Assembly: GCF_032463525.1 (NCBI RefSeq)
Contig: NZ_CP135971.1
Location: 4,464,001-4,528,000, forward strand
Direction: 5' to 3'
DNA length: 64,000 nt
From: Pseudomonas sp. DTU_2021_1001937_2_SI_NGA_ILE_001
Lineage (GTDB): Bacteria; Pseudomonadota; Gammaproteobacteria; Pseudomonadales; Pseudomonadaceae
Shown here piece by piece: positions 25,908 through 36,690 of this stretch. The notes under the pieces are model-generated. The model did not search any database, was not told the DNA's origin, and was given only the letters and a program-made list of their open reading frames with translations. Each line of letters begins with the position of its first letter. The stretch's first letter is position 1. The translations under genes were made by a program, and so were the position numbers.

Positions 25908-26555
25908 TCAGCGGGCGTCCGCCGAGCGCGTGAAGCGGGTGCGCAGCAGGCCGATGATCATCGGCAGCAGCGACAGCAGGATGATCACCAGCACGCCGAG
26001 GGTCAGGTGTTTCTTGATGAACGGCACGTTGCCGAAGTAGTAGCCCAGGGTCACCAGGCTGCCGACCCAGACCACCGAGCCCAGCACGCTGAAACCGAAG
26101 AAGCGCAGATAGGGCATGTGCGCGATACCGGCGACGAAGGGCGCGAAGGTACGGAAGATCGGCAGGAAACGCGCCATGGTCACGGTCTTGCCGCCATGCC
26201 GCTCGTAGAACAGGTGGGTCTTGGCCAGGTAGTCGCGGCGGAAGACTTTCGAGTTCGGGTTGGTGAACAGCTTCTCGCCCATGGTTCGGCCGATCACGTA
26301 ATTGGTGCTGTCACCCATGATCGCCGCGAGCATCAGCAGCCCCCCCAGCAGCACCGGGTCCATGCCGCCACCGGCAGCCACCGCGCCGGCGATGAACAGC
26401 AGCGAGTCGCCGGGCAGGAAGGGGAAGATCACCAGCCCCGTTTCGCAGAAGATTACCGCGAAGAGGATCGCGTAGATCCAGACGCCGTAGTTGGCTACCA
26501 GTACTTCCAGGTAGGCATCGAGGTGCAGAATGAGGTCGAACGGGTTGAAATCCAT
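25908..26555 (-). CDS. DedA-family inner-membrane protein
   Basis: A 215-residue polytopic protein with the SNARE-associated/DedA core: FCETGLVIFPFLPGDSLLF, the NYVIGRTMGEKLF segment and FLPIFRTFAPFVAGIAHM with the conserved arginines. DedA proteins are thought to be lipid scramblases/flippases for undecaprenyl phosphate or phospholipids and affect envelope stability and antimicrobial resistance. It is upstream of mtfA (3-base gap). Confidence 0.9.
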   Translation of the reverse strand: MDFNPFDLILHLDAYLEVLVANYGVWIYAILFAVIFCETGLVIFPFLPGDSLLFIAGAVAAGGGMDPVLLGGLLMLAAIMGDSTNYVIGRTMGEKLFTNPNSKVFRRDYLAKTHLFYERHGGKTVTMARFLPIFRTFAPFVAGIAHMPYLRFFGFSVLGSVVWVGSLVTLGYYFGNVPFIKKHLTLGVLVIILLSLLPMIIGLLRTRFTRSADAR

Positions 26556-26899
26556 TGAGGTACCTGAACTGTCAGCATGGTTTTACAGCCGATCTCTAGG
26601 TTTTGTATGAAATGTGTCTGCGCTCGGCCATGCTGCGTTGAAAAACCGGTCGGAATGCTCATTTACTGCAGTAAAGTTGCCCGCGACTCCGACCGTTCCT
26701 CGCCTGTTCTGGCCTTGCCTGGCCTTCGCTCGCCGACTTTTCGTACAAAACCCAAGACGCGATCAAAGACAGACGCGCGGCATTATAGAGCCAGAACTGA
26801 GCCAGCGGGTGCGAGCAGGTGTGGCGACAGGTTACAGATTGATGCAAAGCGCAGGGCAGGCTGCGACAGCGGGCAGGCGCCGCCACAGCCTGTAGGCTG
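26556..26899. other. Intergenic stretch with a perfect 14-bp palindrome
   Basis: TTTACTGCAGTAAA at 26662-26675 is a perfect palindrome. It is embedded in a low-coding stretch that includes GGTCGGAATGCTCATTTACTG and a C/T-rich run to about 26745. This looks like a copy of a dispersed intergenic sequence, not a gene. No second copy is present in the window. Confidence 0.35.
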
Positions 26900-27358
26900 T
26901 CAGCTTTCGCTGATGGGCAGGACGTAGTTCTTGAACTGGCTGTCTTCCTTGAAGCCGATGGACTCGTAGACTTTCTGGGCGACCTCGTTGCTGATGCTGG
27001 TCGACACCCGCATGCGCACGGCCTGGGTCTCCTTGGCCATCTTCTTGGCGTGTTTCATCAGGTGGTCGGCGACCAGCTGACGGCGGGCGTCTTCGGCGAC
27101 GTAGATGTCATTGAGGATCCACACGCGCTTGAGCGACAGCGAAGAGAAGCTGGGGTACAGCTGGCAGAAACCGAGCAGGCGGCCTTCATCGTCGTCCGAT
27201 ACCGCCAGGTAGATGACCGACTCGTCGCGGCGCAGGCGTTTTTCCAGGAAGTCCCGCGAAGAGTCCGGGTAAGGCAGTTCGCCGTAGAACTCGCGATATT
27301 TGACGAACAGCGGCGTGAGCTGGTCCAGATGGTCGAGCGTGGCTTTGATGATCCGCAT
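26900..27358 (-). CDS. GNAT-family N-acetyltransferase
   Basis: A 152-residue single-domain acetyltransferase. RVWILNDIYVAEDARRQLVADHLM supplies the acetyl-CoA pyrophosphate loop (R-R-x-L-V/A), preceded by GFCQLYPSFSSLSLKRVW. The C-terminal VAQKVYESIGFKED is the usual end of the fold. The substrate cannot be read from the sequence. It stands alone between the DedA and aldehyde dehydrogenase genes. Confidence 0.88.
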   Translation of the reverse strand: MRIIKATLDHLDQLTPLFVKYREFYGELPYPDSSRDFLEKRLRRDESVIYLAVSDDDEGRLLGFCQLYPSFSSLSLKRVWILNDIYVAEDARRQLVADHLMKHAKKMAKETQAVRMRVSTSISNEVAQKVYESIGFKEDSQFKNYVLPISES

Positions 27359-27530
27359 GGTTGGGCCTCAACTTCAGTATGGGCTGGTGCGCACAGACAG
27401 GGCCGATGCTGCGGCCCCGGTTTAGAAAGCGCAATCTAAAGCTGGGATTGATGATAGGAGACCCTGGTAACCGGGGCGAGGCGCCGGGCGAAATGCCCCC
27501 GCAGCGATAAGTGTGTGGCCGGGGGGCATG

Positions 27531-27588
27531 CTGCAGGATCGGCTTGAGCCGCGAACGGCTTCATTCCCGGCTCAAACCGGTCCTGCAG
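27531..27588. repeat. Long imperfect palindrome (REP-like) between exaC and the GNAT gene
   Basis: CTGCAGGATCGGCTTGAGCCG and CGGCTCAAACCGGTCCTGCAG are inverted arms matching at 19 of 21 positions around a 16-base loop. It differs from the main REPIN family of the window and is a second palindrome class; it may terminate transcription from exaC. Confidence 0.7.
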
Positions 27589-27601
27589 GCGGCGCCGGCG
27601 T

Positions 27602-29122
<1,521 letters not shown>

Positions 29123-29304
29123 GGTGTTGCCTCCTGAGCGGGTTCTTATTGTGGGTTTCAGTCAATCAGTCCCCAAGCGTAGGCCATAAAGGCGTGCCGG
29201 GTGAGCTGAACTTTAGGCGTAGAACCGGTCGAACGTGCCGACAAACACCGGGTGCGGTTTCAGCGTGTGTGGGCTACCCTGCGCGGATGATTTAAGAGGT
29301 GGTC

Positions 29305-30654
29305 ATGCATATTCATATTCTTGGTATCTGCGGCACGTTCATGGGCTCGCTGGCGGTCCTCGCCAAGGAGCTGGGGCATCGGGTGACCGGTTCCGACGCC
29401 AATGTCTATCCACCGATGAGCACCCAGTTGCAGGCGCAGGGCATCGAACTGACCCAGGGCTACGACCCGGCGCAGCTGGACCCGGCTCCGGACCTGGTGG
29501 TGATCGGCAACGCCCTGTCGCGTGGCAACCCGGCGGTGGAGCACGTGCTCAACCGTGGCCTGCCTTATGTGTCCGGTCCGCAGTGGCTGGCCGACCACGT
29601 GCTGCAAGGCCGCTGGGTCCTGGCAGTGGCCGGCACCCACGGCAAGACCACCACCAGCAGCATGCTGGCCTGGGTGCTGGAGCACGCCGGCATGGCGCCG
29701 GGCTTCCTGATCGGTGGCATTCCGCAGAACTTCACCGTGTCGGCGCGTCTGGGCGGCACACCGTTCTTCGTGGTCGAGGCCGACGAGTACGACAGCGCGT
29801 TCTTCGACAAACGCTCGAAGTTCGTCCACTACCGTCCGCGCACGGCCATCCTCAACAACCTCGAATTCGACCACGCCGACATTTTTCCCGACCTGGCGGC
29901 CATCGAGCGGCAGTTCCATCACCTGGTGCGTACCATCCCCAGCGAAGGCCTGGTGATTCACCCGACCACCGAGACCGCCCTGCAGCGCGTGCTGGACATG
30001 GGCTGCTGGACCCCGGTGCAGACCACCGGTGAAGGCGGCCAGTGGCAGGCGCGGCTGCTGCGTGACGACGGCTCGCGCTTCGAAGTGCTGTTCGACGGCG
30101 AGGTGCAAGGCACCGTGGAATGGGCGCTGACCGGCCAGCACAACGTCGCCAACGCCCTGGCGACCCTGGCTGCCGCACGCCATGTGGGTGTGCTGCCGGC
30201 CCAGGGCGTGCAGGCGCTGAGCGCGTTCAAGAGCGTCAAGCGGCGCATGGAAGTGGTCGCCGAAGTACAGGGCATCACCCTTTATGACGACTTCGCCCAT
30301 CACCCCACGGCCATCGCCACCACCCTCGACGGGCTGCGCAAGAAGGTCGGTGATGCCCCGATCATCGCGGTCATCGAGCCGCGCTCCAACTCCATGAAGC
30401 TCGGCGCCCACCGTGACGGCCTGCCCGAAAGCGTGCAGCAGGCCGACCAGGTGGTGTGGTACGCGCCGCCGAACCTTGGCTGGGACCTCGGCGCCACGGC
30501 GGCGCAATGCCCGGTGCCAGCGGTGGTCTGTGACTCGCTGGAGGCGATCATCGCGCGGGTCAAGAGCCAGGCCCAGCCCGGCACCCATGTAGTGATCATG
30601 AGCAATGGCGGCTTCGGCGGCCTGCACGGCAAGCTGGCCGAGGCACTGCAATGA
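29305..30654 (+). CDS. mpl: UDP-N-acetylmuramate:L-Ala-gamma-D-Glu-meso-DAP ligase (murein recycling)
   Basis: A 449-residue Mur-ligase family enzyme that reattaches the recycled tripeptide to UDP-MurNAc. It begins MHIHILGICGTFMGSLA (UDP-binding loop). It has the ATP P-loop AGTHGKTTTSSMLAWVLE, the EADEYDSAFFDKRSKFVHY segment and the C-terminal domain with DDFAHHPTAI. ATG 29305 is chosen over the in-frame GTG at 29299 because AGAGG at 29295-29299 would overlap the latter. It overlaps ubiX by 4 bases, forming an mpl-ubiX unit. Confidence 0.96.
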   Translation: MHIHILGICGTFMGSLAVLAKELGHRVTGSDANVYPPMSTQLQAQGIELTQGYDPAQLDPAPDLVVIGNALSRGNPAVEHVLNRGLPYVSGPQWLADHVLQGRWVLAVAGTHGKTTTSSMLAWVLEHAGMAPGFLIGGIPQNFTVSARLGGTPFFVVEADEYDSAFFDKRSKFVHYRPRTAILNNLEFDHADIFPDLAAIERQFHHLVRTIPSEGLVIHPTTETALQRVLDMGCWTPVQTTGEGGQWQARLLRDDGSRFEVLFDGEVQGTVEWALTGQHNVANALATLAAARHVGVLPAQGVQALSAFKSVKRRMEVVAEVQGITLYDDFAHHPTAIATTLDGLRKKVGDAPIIAVIEPRSNSMKLGAHRDGLPESVQQADQVVWYAPPNLGWDLGATAAQCPVPAVVCDSLEAIIARVKSQAQPGTHVVIMSNGGFGGLHGKLAEALQ

Positions 30655-31280
30655 GCGGCCCGGAGCGCATCACTCTGGCGGTGACCGGCGCCTCCGGGGC
30701 GCAATACGCCTTGCGCCTGCTCGACTGCCTGGTGCGTGAAGACCGCGAAGTGCACTTCCTGATCTCCAAGGCGGCGCAACTGGTCATGGCCACCGAGACC
30801 GACGTGCGCCTGCCGCCCAAGCCGGCGATGATGCAGACCTTCCTCACCGAGTACACCGGTGCCGAAGCCGGGCAGATTCGTGTGTATGGGCGTGACGACT
30901 GGATGTCGCCGGTGGCCTCCGGCTCCGGCGCACCCGGTGCCATGGTGGTGGTGCCCTGTTCCACCGGCAGCCTCTCGGCCATCGCCAGCGGCGCCTGCAA
31001 CAACCTGATCGAACGCGCCGCCGACGTGACCCTCAAGGAACGTCGGCAGTTGATCCTGGTGCCGCGCGAGGCGCCGTACTCCAGCATCCACCTGGAGAAC
31101 ATGCTCAAGCTGTCGAACATGGGCGCGGTGATTCTGCCGGCCTCGCCAGGCTTCTACCACCAGCCGCAGACCATCGACGACCTGGTCGACTTCGTGGTGG
31201 CGCGCATCCTCAACCTGCTCAACATCCCGCAGGACATGCTGCCGCGCTGGGGCGAGCACCATATGGTCAGCGATGAATAA
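30651..31280 (+). CDS. ubiX: Flavin prenyltransferase UbiX
   Basis: A 209-residue flavoprotein with the family opening ITLAVTGASGAQYALRLLDCL. Further motifs are VVPCSTGSLSAIASGACNNLIERAAD and LVPREAPYSSIHLENMLKLSNMG, and the C-terminus is the standard DFVVARILNLLNI. UbiX makes prenylated FMN for the decarboxylase UbiD in ubiquinone synthesis. It is translationally coupled to mpl (ATGA) and overlaps the start of the downstream lipoprotein gene by 8 bases. Confidence 0.95.
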   Translation: MSGPERITLAVTGASGAQYALRLLDCLVREDREVHFLISKAAQLVMATETDVRLPPKPAMMQTFLTEYTGAEAGQIRVYGRDDWMSPVASGSGAPGAMVVVPCSTGSLSAIASGACNNLIERAADVTLKERRQLILVPREAPYSSIHLENMLKLSNMGAVILPASPGFYHQPQTIDDLVDFVVARILNLLNIPQDMLPRWGEHHMVSDE

Positions 31281-31560
31281 GCGCGGGCTGCTGCTGGTAC
31301 TGCTGCTCAACCTGGGCGGCTGTGCCACGGTCGGCACCTTGAACGCGGCCCAGCCGGGCGCACCGGTGGTCTACGCCGGCACTCGGCTGGACCTCTATGC
31401 GCTGCAGGGGGGTTGTTGCCCGGCCGACCACTTCGGCGCCGAAGCGCCGCGCTACCCGGCGCTGGACCTGCCGGCCAGCGCCTTGCTCGACACCCTGCTG
31501 TTGCCGTTGTCGCTGCTGACTGCGGCGGGCTTCGGGGTGCAGGCGACTGGCGGGTTGTAG
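31273..31560 (+). CDS. YceK/YidQ-family lipoprotein
   Basis: A 95-residue lipoprotein with signal MNKRGLLLVLLLNLGGCATVG (lipobox NLGGC, Cys17). The mature part has VYAGTRLDLYAL near the start and YPALDLPASALLDTLLLPLSLLTA, the YceK/YidQ-family pattern (Y-x-G-x-R-x-D then P-x-S-x-x-x-D-T-x-x-L-P). Function is not known. Its 8-base overlap with ubiX suggests co-transcription. Confidence 0.85.
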   Translation: MNKRGLLLVLLLNLGGCATVGTLNAAQPGAPVVYAGTRLDLYALQGGCCPADHFGAEAPRYPALDLPASALLDTLLLPLSLLTAAGFGVQATGGL

Positions 31561-31651
31561 GGCTGGCGGCTGGCCCTAAGAGGCCAGGTGCTGTCAGCGA
31601 CCTGGGGCATGTTAATCTCCCCGCCACTTCCCTCCCGCCGAGACGTTTTGC

Positions 31652-32272
31652 ATGTCCATTGCCGATAACCTGCTCGCTTTCACCCTTGCCGCTACTCTAC
31701 TGACCGTCACGCCTGGCCTGGACACTGCGCTGGTGCTGCGCACCGCCGCGGTGGAAGGGCGTGCCCAGGCGTTGCGGGCGGCGCTGGGCATCAATGCCGG
31801 GTGTCTGCTGTGGGGCGCGGCGGTGGCGTTCGGCCTGGGTGCGCTGCTGGCCGTATCGGAGCTGGCCTACAACCTGCTCAAGTACTGCGGCGCGGCCTAC
31901 CTGTGCTGGCTGGGGCTGAACATGCTGTTGCGGCCACGCACGCAGATCGCCGCTTCGGCTGAAGCGGGCGGCAAGACCACCAACTGGTTTCTCAAGGGGC
32001 TGCTGGGCAACCTGCTGAATCCCAAGATCGGCGTGTTCTACGTGTCGTTCCTGCCGCAATTCATTCCCCAGGGCGCGCCGCTGGTGAGCTGGACCTTCGG
32101 CCTGGTGGGCATTCATGTGGTGCTGGGGCTGAGCTGGTCGCTGGCGCTGATCGGCGCCACCCGGCCGTTGGCCGGCGTGCTGCGGCGCCCGGCGGTGATC
32201 CGCTGGATGGACCGTACCACCGGGGTGATCTTCATGGCGTTCGCCGCGCGCCTGGCGCTGAGCCGGCGCTGA
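31652..32272 (+). CDS. LysE/RhtB-family amino-acid exporter
   Basis: A 206-residue inner-membrane protein with six predicted helices. The family signature is near the N-terminus (TPGLDTALVLRTAAVEGR, the P-G-P-x-x-x-x-V type motif). GIGLLNPKIGVFY-like text occurs as GNLLNPKIGVFYVSFLPQF, and the C-terminal helix pair is typical. Such proteins export amino acids or derivatives such as threonine or homoserine. The gene is alone and convergent with the selenium transporter operon. Confidence 0.9.
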   Translation: MSIADNLLAFTLAATLLTVTPGLDTALVLRTAAVEGRAQALRAALGINAGCLLWGAAVAFGLGALLAVSELAYNLLKYCGAAYLCWLGLNMLLRPRTQIAASAEAGGKTTNWFLKGLLGNLLNPKIGVFYVSFLPQFIPQGAPLVSWTFGLVGIHVVLGLSWSLALIGATRPLAGVLRRPAVIRWMDRTTGVIFMAFAARLALSRR

Positions 32273-32276
32273 GCGC

Positions 32277-33035
32277 TCAGCGGCGCAGCCAGCGCTGGCG
32301 GCTCCAGGCGCTGAAGGCGTCCACCGCCAGTACCAGGCCGAGCATGGCGATGATCACCGTTGCAGCGCGGGCTTCCTGAAACAGGCTGAGGCTGACGTAC
32401 AGCATCTGCCCCAGCCCGCCCGCGCCGACGAAGCCCAGCACACTGGCCATGCGAATGTTGTTTTCCCAGCGGTACAGGGTGTACGCCAGCAACTGCGGCC
32501 AGAGGTTGGGCAGCGTGCCGTAGCAGAACGCCAGCCAGGCACTGGCACCTTGCAGGCGGATTGCCGCAGCGGGCGCCGGTGGGGTGTTTTCCAGTGCTTC
32601 GGCGAACAGCCGACCGAGTACGCCGGTGGTATGCAGCGCCAGTGCCAGGGTGCCGGCATTCGGCCCCAGACCCGCAGCCAGGACCATCAGCACCGCCCAG
32701 ACCAGTTCCGGAATCGCCCGCAGGGCATTGAGCAGCAGGCGGCTGGCGGCGTGCAGGGGCCAGCCCAGGCGCCCGGCGGCCGGGATGGCCAACAACAGAC
32801 CGGCCAGTGCCGCCAGCAGCGTGCCGAGGGCGGACATCGCCAGGGTTTCCAGCATGCCGCGACCGATGGCTTGCAGGTGAGGCGCGCTGAAGTCTGGCTG
32901 CAGGAAACGCTGCGCATAGCTGCCCATCTGCCCCAGGCTGTGCGCGTCTCCCAGATCCAGTTGCAGGTAGGCGAATGACGCCATCACGGCCAGCAGCACG
33001 GCCAGCAGGATCAGGCCATTGACCGGGCCTCTCAT
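32277..33035 (-). CDS. ABC transporter permease, PhnE-like, second of two (selenium-compound importer)
   Basis: A 252-residue permease. One membrane helix starts at GLILLAVLLAVMASFAYL, then a BPD-transport domain has NALRAIPELVWAVLMVLA and the EAA-loop region GASAWLAFCYGTLPNLWPQLLAYTLYRWENNIR. The YRWENNIRMASVLGFVGAGGLG motif is characteristic of PhnE proteins. The start ATG 33035 overlaps the first permease stop by 4 bases. It pairs with the first permease to form a heterodimeric channel, and the operon context points to selenate or a related oxyanion. Confidence 0.88.
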   Translation of the reverse strand: MRGPVNGLILLAVLLAVMASFAYLQLDLGDAHSLGQMGSYAQRFLQPDFSAPHLQAIGRGMLETLAMSALGTLLAALAGLLLAIPAAGRLGWPLHAASRLLLNALRAIPELVWAVLMVLAAGLGPNAGTLALALHTTGVLGRLFAEALENTPPAPAAAIRLQGASAWLAFCYGTLPNLWPQLLAYTLYRWENNIRMASVLGFVGAGGLGQMLYVSLSLFQEARAATVIIAMLGLVLAVDAFSAWSRQRWLRR

Positions 33036-33856
33036 GTGAACCTGCCGCGCAGCACGCGGCTGAGCTGGTCGGCGAGCAGGACCAGAAGCAGGAAGGTGAG
33101 CAGCATGCTGGCCACTTCCGCCCCGGCGAACATGCGCATCGATACGTCGATCTGCTGGCCCAAGCCGCCGGCCCCGACGAAGCCCATCACCACCGAGGCG
33201 CGTACAGCGCATTCCCAGCGGTACACCGTGTAGGAGGTCAGCTCGGCGGCAGCGTTGGGCAGAATGCCGTACAGCCAGGCACTGAGCCGTCCGGCCCCGG
33301 ACTGCATCAGCGCCTGGGCCGGGCGTTGCTCGACCGATTCGTAGATTTCCGCGTAGACCTTGCCGAGCATGCCGGCATAGGTGATGGCGATGGCCAGCAC
33401 CCCGGCAGTCGGACCCAGCCCGACGCCGCGCACGAACAGCAGGGCCCAGACGATTTCCGGCACGCTGCGCAGGAAGATCAGCAGGCCGCGCACCGGCCAG
33501 CGCACCCACTGCCCGCGCATTCGTGGGCGACCCTGGGCGGCGGCTGAAAGCGATAAGGCCCGGCTGGCCAACAGGCTGGCCGGCACTGCCAGCAGTAGCG
33601 CGAGGGCCATCCCGGCGGTAGCGATGGCCAGGGTCTGCAAGGTGGCATTGAGCAACAGGGTGAGAAAGTCGCGGTCGTGAGCCGGCGGCCAGAAGTCGCC
33701 GACGAAGCCGCCCATGGTGCGCAGGTTGTCCGCTTGCAGCAGCACGGCCGGGTTCAGCTCCGCCAGGCGGATGCCCGGCCAGATCAGCAGCAACGCCAGC
33801 AGGGTCAGCAACAGGCGCGGTAGCGCAGCAGGGTCGCGGTGCGGCGTGTTCAGCAT
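33032..33856 (-). CDS. ABC transporter permease, PhnE-like, first of two
   Basis: A 274-residue membrane protein related to the adjacent permease: IFLRSVPEIVWALLFVRGVGLG, AWLYGILPNAAAELTSYTVYRWECAVRAS and VVMGFVGAGGLGQQIDVSM. The start is placed at the ATG at 33856, giving a normal short N-terminus before the first helix; the frame runs further upstream inside the ATPase gene but is not translated as such. Overlaps with both neighbours (7 and 4 bases) tie the four-gene operon together. Confidence 0.88.
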   Translation of the reverse strand: MLNTPHRDPAALPRLLLTLLALLLIWPGIRLAELNPAVLLQADNLRTMGGFVGDFWPPAHDRDFLTLLLNATLQTLAIATAGMALALLLAVPASLLASRALSLSAAAQGRPRMRGQWVRWPVRGLLIFLRSVPEIVWALLFVRGVGLGPTAGVLAIAITYAGMLGKVYAEIYESVEQRPAQALMQSGAGRLSAWLYGILPNAAAELTSYTVYRWECAVRASVVMGFVGAGGLGQQIDVSMRMFAGAEVASMLLTFLLLVLLADQLSRVLRGRFT

Positions 33857-34644
33857 CGCGGTGCCCAGATGGGCTGTGGGGCGGCAGGCGCGGCGCTGCC
33901 CAGTTGCTCGTTGGCATACAGGGCGTCGAGGCGCTGGCGGTCGACCTGCGCAGCCGGCAGGTCGAACAGCACGCGGCCTTCGCGCACGCCGATGATCCTG
34001 GGAAAGTGCGCCAAGGCCAGGTCCACGGCATGCAGGCTGACCACCAGCGTGACCTGCTGCTCGGCGGCATGCCGGCCCAGCAGACCGAGGGTGTGCTCGG
34101 CCAGGCGCGGGTCCATGGCGCTCACCGGCTCGTCGGCCAGCAGCAGTTGCGGTGCCTGGTACAGCGCCCGGGCGATGCCGACACGCTGCAACTGGCCGCC
34201 AGACAGCTGCTGGCAGCGGTCGAAGAGGCGTTCGCCGAGGCCCAGGCGCGCCAGTTCCCGGCGTGCGCCGGGGATATCCAGTGGGCGCACCAGGTTGAGC
34301 AGGCTCTTGGCCAGCCCCCATTGCCCCAGACGTCCGGCCAGCACCGCGGTGACCACGCGCTGGCGCGGCGGCAGGGGCGGGCTCTGGTGAATCAGCCCGA
34401 TGTGCGCGCGCAGGCGCTGGCGCAAGCGCGGCGACAGCTGCCAGGGGGCGGTATCGAGTACCTGCAACTGGCCCTGGCTGGGCTGCAGCGCGGTGGCCAG
34501 CAGGTTGAGCAGGCTGGACTTGCCGGCACCGGACGGGCCGATGATCGCCACCTGCTCGCCGCGCCCGATGACCAGATCGATGTCGCGCAGCGCCTGCGTG
34601 CCATTGGCATGGCGCAGGCTGACGGCGGACAGGCGCAGGGTCAT
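33850..34644 (-). CDS. ABC transporter ATP-binding protein, PhnC-like
   Basis: A 264-residue ATPase: Walker A IIGPSGAGKSSLLN, signature QLSGGQLQRVGIARAL, Walker B LLLADEPVSAMD and switch histidine VVSLHAVDLA. The helical insert KSLLNLVRPLDIPGARRELARL is the PhnC-type segment. The start at ATG 34644 overlaps the binding-protein gene's stop by 4 bases. It should energise the two PhnE-like permeases. Confidence 0.9.
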   Translation of the reverse strand: MTLRLSAVSLRHANGTQALRDIDLVIGRGEQVAIIGPSGAGKSSLLNLLATALQPSQGQLQVLDTAPWQLSPRLRQRLRAHIGLIHQSPPLPPRQRVVTAVLAGRLGQWGLAKSLLNLVRPLDIPGARRELARLGLGERLFDRCQQLSGGQLQRVGIARALYQAPQLLLADEPVSAMDPRLAEHTLGLLGRHAAEQQVTLVVSLHAVDLALAHFPRIIGVREGRVLFDLPAAQVDRQRLDALYANEQLGSAAPAAPQPIWAPRC

Positions 34645-35492
34645 TTCAGCAGGTCGGCGGAGCGGGCGGCCTCTTCGAGGCTCTTGTAGTTCTCCGGGCG
34701 GGTTTCGATGAAGCGGCTGGCGGCCTGCAGGTCGAGAATGGCCTTGTCTTCCGGCTTGGCCGGGTCGAGGTCGAGGAAGGCCTGTTTGATCTTGGCGGCC
34801 AGGGTCGGGTCGAGGGTGCCGCGCACGGTCCAGTTGTAGTCGAAGTAGGTCGGGGTGGTGGCGAATACGTGCACCTTGTTGGTGTCGACCTTGCCGTTGG
34901 CCACCAGCTTGTCCCACACGCTGGCGTTCAGCACCCCGGCGTCGACCTTGCCGGCCTGCACCCAGGCGGCGGTGGCGTCATGCGCACCGGAGTAGGCCAC
35001 GCGGCTGAAATAGGTTTCCGGCTTGATCTGCTCCTGCAGCATGAAATAACGCGGCATCAGGCTGCCGGAGGTGGAGGAGATCGAGCCGAAGGCGAAGGTC
35101 TTGCCCTTGAGGTCGGCCAGCGACTTCACGTTGGGGTCGCTGGTGATGAATTTGCTGGTGAAGCGAGCGTCCTGTTCGCGCTGCACCAGCGGTACGGCGT
35201 TGCCGGTCTTGAGGTTGAGCTGCACGAAGGTGAAACCGCCCAGCCAGGCCAGGTCCAGGCGGTCGGTGGCCATCGCCTCGACCACCGCCGGGTAGTCGGC
35301 CACCGGCACGAACTCGACCTTCATGTTCAGCTTCTGCTCCAGGTAGGCCCCCAGAGGCTTGAACTTGCGCAACAGCTCGGTAGGCGCTTCGTCGGGGATG
35401 GCCGAGACCCGCAAGGTGTCGGCGGCGAAGCTGGTGAGGGCGGAACAGGCCAGGGCGATGCCGGCGGCCAGCGCCAGGGTGCGCTTGAACAT
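34641..35492 (-). CDS. Periplasmic binding protein, PhnD-like, putative selenate/selenium ABC transporter
   Basis: A 283-residue protein with a signal peptide (TLALAAGIALACSALTSFAA, cleavage about residue 24). The mature part opens DTLRVSAIPDEAPTELLRKF. AMATDRLDLAWLGGFTFVQL and FAFGSISSTSGSLMPRYFM carry the oxyanion-pocket serines/threonines of PhnD-type proteins. The ATG at 35492 places the signal peptide correctly; an upstream in-frame ATG adds 12 Arg-rich residues. Divergent transcription from selD is the recognised context of the putative selenate-binding family, so the ligand is probably a selenium oxyanion and not phosphonate. Confidence 0.85.
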   Translation of the reverse strand: MFKRTLALAAGIALACSALTSFAADTLRVSAIPDEAPTELLRKFKPLGAYLEQKLNMKVEFVPVADYPAVVEAMATDRLDLAWLGGFTFVQLNLKTGNAVPLVQREQDARFTSKFITSDPNVKSLADLKGKTFAFGSISSTSGSLMPRYFMLQEQIKPETYFSRVAYSGAHDATAAWVQAGKVDAGVLNASVWDKLVANGKVDTNKVHVFATTPTYFDYNWTVRGTLDPTLAAKIKQAFLDLDPAKPEDKAILDLQAASRFIETRPENYKSLEEAARSADLLK

Positions 35493-35655
35493 GGGGTGAC
35501 GTCTCCGGTGGATGCAGCGGTGCTGCATGAATGCACGAGGCGCGATTATAGGTGAAGTGGCTGGCCCTGTGCCGACCCTTGGCAGCTTCCTGCCAGTGCC
35601 TGGCGGCTTTTGCTAGACTCGCCCCCCTGTTTCCTCTCTGTGCGAGAACCTTGCG

Positions 35656-36690
35656 ATGAACGAGCCGATCCGTCTGACCCAATACAGCCATGGTGCCGGC
35701 TGCGGCTGCAAGATTTCGCCCAAGGTGCTGGAGGTGATCCTTGCCGGCAGCGGCGCGCAGAACCTCGACCCGCGCTTGTGGGTGGGTAACGCCTCGCGCG
35801 ATGATGCCGCCGTGTATGCCCTCGACGAACAACGCGGCGTGGTCTCGACCACCGATTTTTTCATGCCTATCGTCGATGACCCGTTCGACTTCGGGCGCAT
35901 TGCCGCCACCAATGCGATCAGTGACATCTATGCCATGGGCGGCGACCCGTTGATGGCCATCGCCATTCTCGGCTGGCCGGTCAACCTGCTGCCCCCTGAA
36001 GTGGCTCGCGAAGTGATTCGTGGCGGCCGGGCGGTGTGCGATGCCGCCGGCATTCCGCTGGCCGGCGGGCATTCCATCGACGCCCCGGAGCCGATTTTCG
36101 GCCTGGCGGTGACCGGCGTGGTCGATCGCCAGCACATGAAGCGTAACGACACCGCCCAGGTCGGCGATACCCTGTACCTGACCAAGCCGCTGGGCATCGG
36201 CATCCTCACCACCGCCGAGAAAAAGGCCAGGCTGCGCGAACAGGATGTGGGCCTGGCCCGCGACTGGATGTGCACCTTGAACAAGCCCGGTAGCCGCTTT
36301 GGCAAGCTGGCCGGGGTCACCGCCATGACCGACGTGACCGGCTTCGGTCTGCTCGGCCACCTGGTGGAGATGGCCGACGGCGCCGGCCTGACCGCGCAGC
36401 TCGACTACGCCGCCGTGCCGCGCCTGCCGGGCGTGGAGCACTACCTGGCCGAGGGCTGTGTGCCGGGCGGCACGCAGCGCAACTTCGACAGCTACGGCGA
36501 GCGCATCGCCGCGCTCAGCGAGGAACAGCGGCACTTGCTCTGCGACCCACAGACCAGCGGCGGGCTGCTGGTGGCGGTCAGCCCGGCCGGCCAGGCCGAG
36601 TTCCTCGCCGTAGCCGCCGAGCTGGGCCTGCACCTGGCGCCCATCGGCACCCTGGGCGAGCGACAGCGTCACGCGGTCGAGGTGCGGTAA
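35656..36690 (+). CDS. selD: Selenide, water dikinase (selenophosphate synthetase)
   Basis: A 344-residue enzyme making selenophosphate from selenide and ATP. The N-terminus [20 protein letters not shown] has the catalytic Cys16 (E. coli Cys17) and Lys19; both key positions are cysteine, not selenocysteine. The ATP/Mg region has DDAAVYAL and [16 protein letters not shown], and the C-terminal AIR-synthase-like domain carries the [13 protein letters not shown] signature. The stop codon overlaps the start of selU by one base, so the product should feed tRNA 2-selenouridine synthesis. No selA/selB is present in the window. Confidence 0.96.
   Translation: MNEPIRLTQYSHGAGCGCKISPKVLEVILAGSGAQNLDPRLWVGNASRDDAAVYALDEQRGVVSTTDFFMPIVDDPFDFGRIAATNAISDIYAMGGDPLMAIAILGWPVNLLPPEVAREVIRGGRAVCDAAGIPLAGGHSIDAPEPIFGLAVTGVVDRQHMKRNDTAQVGDTLYLTKPLGIGILTTAEKKARLREQDVGLARDWMCTLNKPGSRFGKLAGVTAMTDVTGFGLLGHLVEMADGAGLTAQLDYAAVPRLPGVEHYLAEGCVPGGTQRNFDSYGERIAALSEEQRHLLCDPQTSGGLLVAVSPAGQAEFLAVAAELGLHLAPIGTLGERQRHAVEVR

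Noticed and set aside
32277..34070. A 597-codon open frame covering both permease genes
   Set aside because: Only the part from ATG 33035 has permease sequence; the upstream part is a Pro/Arg-rich shadow of the first permease gene in another frame.
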